Origin: Flavobacterium sp.
GTDB lineage: Bacteria > Bacteroidota > Bacteroidia > Flavobacteriales > Flavobacteriaceae
Direction: 5' to 3'
DNA length: 5,007 bases
NCBI GenBank assembly: GCA_019105125.1
Contig: JAHRWO010000010.1
Location: forward strand, 1 to 5,007
Part shown: piece after piece, positions 1 to 5,007 of the stretch
How positions within the stretch are numbered: the stretch's first letter is position 1
Layout of the letters: each line of letters begins with the position of its first letter
Notes under the pieces: generated by a model
What the model was told of the DNA's origin: nothing
What the model saw: only the letters and a program-made list of their open reading frames with translations
The model's database searches: none
Program-made: the position numbers and the translations under genes

Positions 1-12
1 CAAAACGATTTA

Positions 13-33
13 CCCCGGATTTCAAATCCGGGG
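13..33. repeat. GC-rich perfect palindrome (hairpin), possible REP-like remnant
   Basis: Arms ccccggattt (13-22) and aaatccgggg (24-33) are exact reverse complements around one central base at 23. As RNA or single-stranded DNA this folds as a 9-bp stem with a 3-nt loop. It stands out as the most GC-rich stretch in an otherwise AT-rich window. No T-run follows on the plus strand (the next bases are cagagggagg), so a plus-strand intrinsic terminator is unlikely. On the minus strand the bases after the stem are taaatcg, also without a proper T-tract. Palindromes of this general form resemble the REP/BIME-like elements scattered between genes in some Bacteroidota, but only one copy is visible, so that identity is a guess. 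It could also be a protein-binding operator or a transcript-boundary hairpin for the gene to the left. Confidence 0.6.
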
Positions 34-58
34 CAGAGGGAGGTATTTGTGTATTTTG

Positions 59-94
59 TTTGATTTAATTTTTAAAACGGAAAGCTTATATTTA
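59..94 (+). promoter_or_regulatory. Candidate Bacteroidota-type promoter for the operon
   Basis: The Bacteroidota housekeeping promoter has a -7 box TAnnTTTG and a -33 box TTTG. Positions 87-94 read TATATTTA, which matches all fixed bases of the -7 box except the last. TTTG occurs at 55-58 and 59-62. The gap of 24 bp from 62 to 87 is longer than the roughly 19-21 bp usual for this promoter class, so the -33 assignment is weak. A transcript from this -7 box would begin around position 100 and leave a short A-rich leader before the ATG at 117. This is the only intergenic space in the window, so a promoter for the three genes is expected here or further upstream. Confidence 0.25.
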
Positions 95-116
95 CCCAAA
101 AATTCCCATTTGAAGC

Positions 117-1019
117 ATGGAAAAACTTAGATTCTCGGGACACGATACTTTTATTGTTCGTACTTTCTGGCCAAAAAAAGGATACGATTTTGTCAAAAAT
201 AATGGCAATTTCTCAAGTGAAAATGCTGTAGTTGACTTAGGGGTTGGAAAAAACATGGTAGCCTCAATTAATTTCTGGATGAAAGCATTGGGATTATATG
301 ATGAAAAGAATAAAGTTCCAACTGAAATTGCAGATTACATCTTATCAGACAATGGATTTGACCCCTTTCTTGAGGATATTGGAACAATTTGGCTTTTACA
401 CTACTATCTTATAAAAACAAATTACTCATCCATTTATAGTTTGATATTTAATGAACTACGAAAAGAAAGAGTAGTATTTAATAAAAATCAACTCAAAGCT
501 TTTATAAAGCGGAAATACGCTGAACTCAATGATAATAACTTCAACTTAAATACCATTGAAAAGGATATTTCTGTATTTACACGCCTTTATGGGAAATTAG
601 ATTATCAAAGCGTTTCCAAAGATTTCGAAGAAGAAATCAATAGTCTGATGATTGAGTTAGAATTGATTTCAACTACAGTTGAAGATGAAATTAAGGAAGG
701 CACTAACAAAAGAGAAAAAGTTGAGTGGTATCATTTACATGGCGAAAACAGGAATTCATTACCCCCTGCAATATTACTTTTTGCTATTTTGGATAATTTT
801 CCAATGTCGAACAATCTTGCATTTAAGCGACTTGAGATAGAATCGAAAAGCCCTGGTTTGGTTTTTCTTCTTAGTAAAGATGGTTTGTACAAAAAATTGA
901 AAGAAATCGAAAAAGAGTACCCCGGAACTATTTTATCTGAAACCGCGGGCAATTTGGTTTTGGTACTGCCAGAGGGTTTAGACAAATGGCAAATTTTAAG
1001 AAATTACTATGCAAACTAA
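117..1019 (+). CDS. DUF4007 family protein, putative accessory factor of a DNA-modification/defence operon
   Basis: This 300-residue protein has the hallmarks of the DUF4007 family. The N-terminal block RFSGHDTFIVRTFWPKKGYD (5-24) is followed by LGVGKNMVASINFWMKALGL (41-60), then FDPFLEDIGTIWLLHYYLI (81-99), and then EKDISVFTRLY (148-158). The C-terminal third (about 215-300) alternates helices and strands and ends in a segment (KDGLYKKLKEI, then LVLVLPEG) that could be a winged-helix-like fold; this is inferred, not demonstrated. There is no signal peptide or membrane segment and no cysteine, so it is probably cytosolic and not a metal-cluster protein. The start is fixed: an in-frame TGA lies at 111-113, two codons upstream, and the conserved block begins at residue 5. 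No Shine-Dalgarno sequence is visible, as is usual in Bacteroidota. The family has no settled biochemical function, but members recur next to PAPS-reductase-like genes in defence neighbourhoods, as here. Its 3' end overlaps the ATPase gene by 11 bp. LGVGKNM resembles a P-loop only superficially, since Asn stands where Ser/Thr should follow GK. Confidence 0.88.
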   Translation: MEKLRFSGHDTFIVRTFWPKKGYDFVKNNGNFSSENAVVDLGVGKNMVASINFWMKALGLYDEKNKVPTEIADYILSDNGFDPFLEDIGTIWLLHYYLIKTNYSSIYSLIFNELRKERVVFNKNQLKAFIKRKYAELNDNNFNLNTIEKDISVFTRLYGKLDYQSVSKDFEEEINSLMIELELISTTVEDEIKEGTNKREKVEWYHLHGENRNSLPPAILLFAILDNFPMSNNLAFKRLEIESKSPGLVFLLSKDGLYKKLKEIEKEYPGTILSETAGNLVLVLPEGLDKWQILRNYYAN

Positions 1020-4000
1020 ATATTACTCTCCATCAATAAATATTCTTCGCGATGCTAACAGCCATCTCGAATATATTCCAACAAGAAATGGAGAAAAAGC
1101 ATTTCAAAAAATTACTTCTGCATTTTTCGGAAATGGGAATCACTCCTTTAACCTTATTGGAGCCTATGGAACAGGGAAATCAGCATTTATTTTGGCTTTA
1201 GAAAAAGTTCTGAATAAAAAGGCAAATTATTTTCTTAACCCACTTAGTGGAAATGTAAATTCTTTTGAACCTCTTTTTATTGTTGGAAATTATTCATCTT
1301 TTAAAAAGACATTTTGCGAAACATTCAATCTGAATCCATTTGGCGATGTTTTCACCGAATTTAAGGTGATAACTGAAGAAAAGGAAAGGTTAAAAATCGG
1401 ACAATTAATTGTAGTCGATGAATTTGGCAAATTTCTGGAATATGCTGCAAAAGAAAGCCCGGAGGAAGAATTATACTTTATTCAACAATTGGCTGAGTTT
1501 GCAAACACCTCTGATTTTCATGTTCTTTTTATAACCACTCTTCACCAACCCTTCGAAGATTATGCGCTTTCTTTAAGTAAAACCCAAAAAAGTGAATGGG
1601 ACAAAGTAAAAGGTCGTCTTACTGAAGTTTCCTTCAACGAGCCTGTTGAACAATTGCTTTTTTTGGCATCCGAACGAATTGCACAAAAAAATTACTCTTG
1701 CAAAATTGTTCTAAAAATGAAGGAACAATTATTTGATGCGATTTCAAAAGCAGATGTGTTCCCCTTGCGTGACTATTTCTCTTTTGAATTTGCTCAAAAG
1801 CTTTTCCCTTTTGATATTTTGTCAGCTTCAATTGCAATTGTTGCATTTCAACGTTATGGACAAAATGAACGATCACTTTTTTCCATGCTTGAATCAGATG
1901 ATTATTTAGGATTAAACGATTTTACTGATGGAAATGAATTCTACAATGTAGCCTGCATATACGATTATCTAAAATTCAACTTCCATAGTTTATTAAATTC
2001 CAGATATAATCAAGACTCAGCACATTGGAAAGCGATTGACGAAACATTGCAAAGAGCTGAAACAATTTTTGATGAGGATTTTGAATCTGCCGCAAAACTG
2101 ATTAAAACCATTGGGTTGATAGCTACATTAGGAAGACAAGGGCAAAAAGTAACAAAGGAATTCCTCGATGTTTATGCAAAAATTGCACTCAATATTCCTA
2201 AGGCCAAAAGTATTATCGAGGTATTAGAATCAAAACAATTAATTCGATTCAGACAGTTCAGCCAACGATATGTTTTGTTTAAGGGAACTGATTTTGACAT
2301 TAATTATGAATTGGAGCTAGCTGAAGGGAAAGTGACTAAAGACTTTTCTATTATCCATCAACTGCACAAGCATTTCAATTTCCCAATTGTACCTGCGAAG
2401 CGAGCTTATTTTGATAAAGGGACACCAAGATATTTTGTATATGAGTTAAGTGAAACCCCAATTCAGAAAGTTCCGGAAGGTCAAATTGATGGTTTTATTA
2501 ATTTAATTTTCAACGATGTTTTGGATTTTAATAAAAGTGTCTTGCGATCTGTAAAACAAAACGAAGCAATTTTGTACGGGTGGGTGCAAAATGCAGATGA
2601 AATAAAAACCTTATTAATTGAGATAGAAAAAATAGGAATTGTTAAAGCCAATTGTATAGATGATTCAATTGCATTAAGTGAATTAGATACTTACCAAAAT
2701 GATGTAACAAATCAGTTGACAACATTATTTCAAACTTCTTTCTACGGTGAAAATGCAATTGTGAGATGGTTTTACAATGGGTTAGAAATCAATTTTAGAA
2801 ACCAACGCGAACTCAACCTACAATTGTCTAGAATTGCTGATGAAATTTATCATTTCACCCCTATTTTGCGCAATGAGCTGATGAATCGGGAAAAATTAAG
2901 TGGAGCAATTTCATCGGCAAAAAAGAATCTTATTGAAAGACTAATTCAATCATCTAATCAAGAAAATATAGGTTTCGACGAAGACCGTTTTCCTCCCGAA
3001 AAAACAATTTATCAGGCTCTTTTAAAACAAACTGGAATACATCAATTAGGGAATAATGGTAATTGGCTATTGGAAATTCCAACTGATAAATCATTCGCGG
3101 CACTTTGGCAAAAATCAGAGGAATTTCTTAAAAATTGTGTTACCGCACCGCGCAAATTGTCTGAATTGATCGAAGAATTACAACAAAAGCCATTTAAACT
3201 AAAACAGGGATTTATTGAATTTTGGGTGCCAATTTTTTTAATTGCCAAACAAAAGCATATCGCATTCTATGAACATGATACTTTTATCCCAGAGTTAACT
3301 TCAGATACTTTGGAAGTGGCATTGAAGCAACCTCAAAAGTATTTGATTAGCACCTTCAATTTAGATAAGACCCGACTTAATATCTTTAACCGATACAGGT
3401 ATTTCTTAAATTTAATCGAAGAAAACGCACCCAATTCCGACACTTTTATAGAAACAGTAACTCCATTTATGGTTTTTTATAAAAGATTGGTTCCTTACAC
3501 GCAACAAACTCAAAAATTGAACAAGGAAGCCTTGCGCCTGAAAGAGGCGATTTCACTGGCAACCAATCCTGAAAAAGTATTTTTTGAAGATATTCCCCGT
3601 GCTTTGGGTTACACCATCAATGATTTGGGTAAAGATGAAAAGCTTGAAGAATTTTCGATTACACTTCAGAGTGCAACGCGTGAAATTAGTGCAGCATTCT
3701 CCAATTTAATTAATCGAATTGAAGATAGAATTGGAAAAACTATTCGGGAAGAAAGAATTGACTTTCCTGAAAATAAGTTGTTACTGCAACAACGATTTAA
3801 AAATTTGCACAAGGAGAAAATTGACCCCAAGCTCAGAGTTTTAATCCAACGGATAAATACACCGCTCGACGACAGGCAATCTTGGATTAGTTCAATTGCA
3901 ACTGCAATCATGGGAAAACCGTTGGACCAGTTTACCGACAATGATGAGTTGGAATTCAATTCAATTTTCCCAAAGCGAATTCATGAATTGGATAATTTAA

Positions 4001-4230
4001 CCGATATTAGCAAAAAAGATATTGACGAAAATAAAGAGGAAGTTCTTAAGCTTGAACTGACTTCGTTTGTTAAAGGAGTTCAACGCAATTTAATTCGACT
4101 GCCCAAAGAAAAAGTCAAACAAATTGAAGAGAAAAAGCAAAACATACAAAAATTGTTGGATGCCAACGATAAACAAGCTAACATAGCCCTTTTAATAAAA
4201 CTACTGCAAGAAGAAATTGAAAATGAATAA
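1009..4230 (+). CDS. Large P-loop/AAA-type ATPase, BrxC/PglY-like, of a putative defence system
   Basis: This is a 1073-residue cytosolic protein with an N-terminal AAA-type NTPase domain (about 25-300). The Walker A motif is GAYGTGKS (51-58) and the Walker B motif is QLIVVDEFGKFLE (132-144), with the acidic pair D137-E138. A sensor-1-like strand, HVLFITTLHQ (171-180), follows, and then WDKVKGRLTEVSF (197-209), where R203 is a candidate arginine finger. The remaining 770 residues match no enzyme I recognise and look mainly helical. A tryptophan/acid block near the end, DDRQSWISSIATAIMGKP (954-971) followed by FTDNDELEF (975-983), resembles a segment seen in large ATPases of BREX-like operons. 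The last 43 residues are charged and probably coiled coil. Size and layout fit the BrxC/PglY class, which hydrolyses ATP and acts as the motor or switch of BREX; related large ATPases occur in other defence operons. An in-frame TAA at 997-999 limits the start to the ATG at 1009, which overlaps the DUF4007 gene. The last 8 bp overlap the PP-loop gene. The P-loop ATPase call is secure; the BrxC relationship is inferred from motifs and context. Confidence 0.8.
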   Translation: MQTKYYSPSINILRDANSHLEYIPTRNGEKAFQKITSAFFGNGNHSFNLIGAYGTGKSAFILALEKVLNKKANYFLNPLSGNVNSFEPLFIVGNYSSFKKTFCETFNLNPFGDVFTEFKVITEEKERLKIGQLIVVDEFGKFLEYAAKESPEEELYFIQQLAEFANTSDFHVLFITTLHQPFEDYALSLSKTQKSEWDKVKGRLTEVSFNEPVEQLLFLASERIAQKNYSCKIVLKMKEQLFDAISKADVFPLRDYFSFEFAQKLFPFDILSASIAIVAFQRYGQNERSLFSMLESDDYLGLNDFTDGNEFYNVACIYDYLKFNFHSLLNSRYNQDSAHWKAIDETLQRAETIFDEDFESAAKLIKTIGLIATLGRQGQKVTKEFLDVYAKIALNIPKAKSIIEVLESKQLIRFRQFSQRYVLFKGTDFDINYELELAEGKVTKDFSIIHQLHKHFNFPIVPAKRAYFDKGTPRYFVYELSETPIQKVPEGQIDGFINLIFNDVLDFNKSVLRSVKQNEAILYGWVQNADEIKTLLIEIEKIGIVKANCIDDSIALSELDTYQNDVTNQLTTLFQTSFYGENAIVRWFYNGLEINFRNQRELNLQLSRIADEIYHFTPILRNELMNREKLSGAISSAKKNLIERLIQSSNQENIGFDEDRFPPEKTIYQALLKQTGIHQLGNNGNWLLEIPTDKSFAALWQKSEEFLKNCVTAPRKLSELIEELQQKPFKLKQGFIEFWVPIFLIAKQKHIAFYEHDTFIPELTSDTLEVALKQPQKYLISTFNLDKTRLNIFNRYRYFLNLIEENAPNSDTFIETVTPFMVFYKRLVPYTQQTQKLNKEALRLKEAISLATNPEKVFFEDIPRALGYTINDLGKDEKLEEFSITLQSATREISAAFSNLINRIEDRIGKTIREERIDFPENKLLLQQRFKNLHKEKIDPKLRVLIQRINTPLDDRQSWISSIATAIMGKPLDQFTDNDELEFNSIFPKRIHELDNLTDISKKDIDENKEEVLKLELTSFVKGVQRNLIRLPKEKVKQIEEKKQNIQKLLDANDKQANIALLIKLLQEEIENE

Positions 4231-5007
4231 AAGAGTACGACATGTTTTGGGAATTTCAGGGGGAAAAGACAGTGCTGCTTTGGCGATGTACATGAAAATG
4301 AACCATCCTGAAATTGAAATGGAGTACTATTTTTCTGATACAGGTAAAGAACTTCCGGAAACATATGAGTTAATCAGTGAATTGGAATCTTTTTTGGGTA
4401 AAACAATAATTAAACTCGAAGCTAACCATAGTCACAAAAATCCTTTTGATCATTATTTGGATATTTACAATGGATTTCTTCCCTCATCGATGGCTCGCTG
4501 GTGTACCCAAAAACTGAAACTTGAACCCTTTGAAAGATGGATTGGCGACGACTTGGCCATCTCTTATGTTGGAATCCGTGACGATGAGGATAGAGAAGGT
4601 TATGTATCCACAAAATCCAATATTCAATCTGTTTTTCCATTTCGTAAGCATATTTGGAGCATTGAAGTTTTACACAAATTCCTGCATAATAGCAATCGCG
4701 AAAAAATAGCTGAATTGTATAAAATTCACAGCAGAGAAGAAATGCTTGATCGTTTTTTGGAAATCGTGAAGGAACCTCAATCACCCAAATACTTATTTTC
4801 TCAAAAAATGAAAGATTTGCTCCAATTAAGTATTTCTACTTTTAATCATGTTGTTTTTGATTTCCTGAAAGATCAAAATCTGCCTATTTCTTACTTGCAG
4901 GAGTATTCTTTACTAGATAATGAAGATAGCGTTGATATTAAGCGGGTATGTCAGTTGTTTGAAGAAAGCGGCGTAAAAGTACCGGGTTACTACGATGAAA
5001 TTGAATA
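4223..5007 (+). CDS. PAPS-reductase/DndC-like PP-loop protein (3' end cut by the window)
   Basis: An open frame of 261 codons begins at the ATG at 4223, inside the last codons of the ATPase gene, and runs off the right edge. The protein belongs to the adenine nucleotide alpha-hydrolase (PP-loop) superfamily, PAPS-reductase branch. It has the pyrophosphate-binding loop SGGKDSAA (12-19), the SDTGKELPETYE block (38-49), RWCTQKLKLEPF (92-103) with Cys94, and GIRDDEDREG (117-126). FPFRKHIWSIEVLHKFL (138-154) corresponds to the family's proline/tryptophan helix. Such proteins adenylate a substrate or handle activated sulfur. A biosynthetic CysH is unlikely: no sulfate-assimilation gene is nearby, and the partners are DUF4007 and a large ATPase, as expected for a DndC-like or BrxP-like modification protein. 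Residues 155-255 form a helical insertion or extension of unknown role. The cysteine cluster of DndC-like proteins is not in the visible part, where the only cysteines are 94 and 243; it would have to lie beyond 5007. The final two bases, TA, could begin Tyr or a stop codon, so the true length is undetermined. An in-frame TAA at 4196-4198 limits the start. Confidence 0.88.
   Translation, partial: MNKRVRHVLGISGGKDSAALAMYMKMNHPEIEMEYYFSDTGKELPETYELISELESFLGKTIIKLEANHSHKNPFDHYLDIYNGFLPSSMARWCTQKLKLEPFERWIGDDLAISYVGIRDDEDREGYVSTKSNIQSVFPFRKHIWSIEVLHKFLHNSNREKIAELYKIHSREEMLDRFLEIVKEPQSPKYLFSQKMKDLLQLSISTFNHVVFDFLKDQNLPISYLQEYSLLDNEDSVDIKRVCQLFEESGVKVPGYYDEIE

Noticed and set aside
13..33. Palindrome as an intrinsic terminator
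   Set aside because: No run of T follows the hairpin on the plus strand and no adequate T-tract follows on the minus strand.
237..257. LGVGKNM in the DUF4007 protein read as a Walker A P-loop
   Set aside because: The residue after GK is Asn rather than Ser/Thr, and no Walker B follows. The block is a conserved DUF4007 motif.
3666..3959. 97-codon minus-strand open frame inside the ATPase gene, plus similar ones at 731-985, 1634-1876, 3042-3248 and 4080-4364
   Set aside because: All lie antisense to long, motif-bearing genes, lack recognisable domains and are explained as chance open frames.
4521..4709. 62-codon plus-strand open frame in another frame of the PP-loop gene
   Set aside because: The frame containing SGGKDS and GIRDDED is clearly the coding one across this stretch, and the short frame has no motif or initiation signal.
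4422..4784. 120-codon minus-strand open frame opposite the PP-loop gene
   Set aside because: It lies wholly antisense to the conserved PP-loop core, has no recognisable domain and has unlikely composition (rich in Cys, Arg and His). It is a shadow of the real gene.
4223..5007. Assimilatory PAPS reductase (CysH)
   Set aside because: There are no sulfate-assimilation neighbours, and the inserted helical region and partner genes point to a DndC/BrxP-like role. The C-terminal catalytic Cys motif of CysH is not seen, though the 3' end is outside the window.
1..5007. CRISPR array, tRNA, insertion-sequence ends or direct repeats
   Set aside because: No regularly spaced repeats, cloverleaf-like sequence, transposase or terminal inverted-repeat pair was found on either strand; coding genes fill 117-5007.

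Overview
The window looks like chromosomal or genomic-island DNA from a member of the Bacteroidota. The DNA is AT-rich, coding density is high, none of the three starts has a convincing Shine-Dalgarno sequence, and the codon choice is A/T-ending with abundant Asn, Lys, Ile and Phe. This assignment is inferred from style only, since there is no rRNA or marker gene.

Positions 1-116 are a short non-coding leader. It carries a GC-rich near-perfect palindrome (13-33) and a weak Bacteroidota-like promoter candidate. From 117 to the right edge there is one tightly packed plus-strand operon of three genes: a DUF4007-family protein (117-1019), a 1073-residue P-loop/AAA-type ATPase (1009-4230), and a PAPS-reductase-like PP-loop protein (4223 to beyond 5007). 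Adjacent genes overlap by 11 and 8 bp, so they are probably co-transcribed and translationally coupled.

The best reading is that this is the front part of a multi-gene DNA-modification or anti-phage defence operon. PP-loop (PAPS-reductase/DndC-like) proteins activate substrates by adenylation. In defence contexts they are known from DNA phosphorothioation (DndC, SspD) and from BREX type 4, where a PAPS-reductase-like protein (BrxP) takes the place of the methyltransferase. The large ATPase would be the BrxC/PglY-like motor or switch, and the DUF4007 protein an accessory, possibly DNA-binding, factor. The genes that would settle the type lie beyond the right edge: pglZ/brxL for BREX, dndA/D/E or ssp genes and a restriction module for phosphorothioation, or something new. 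The three-gene core is well supported; the system assignment is an inference.
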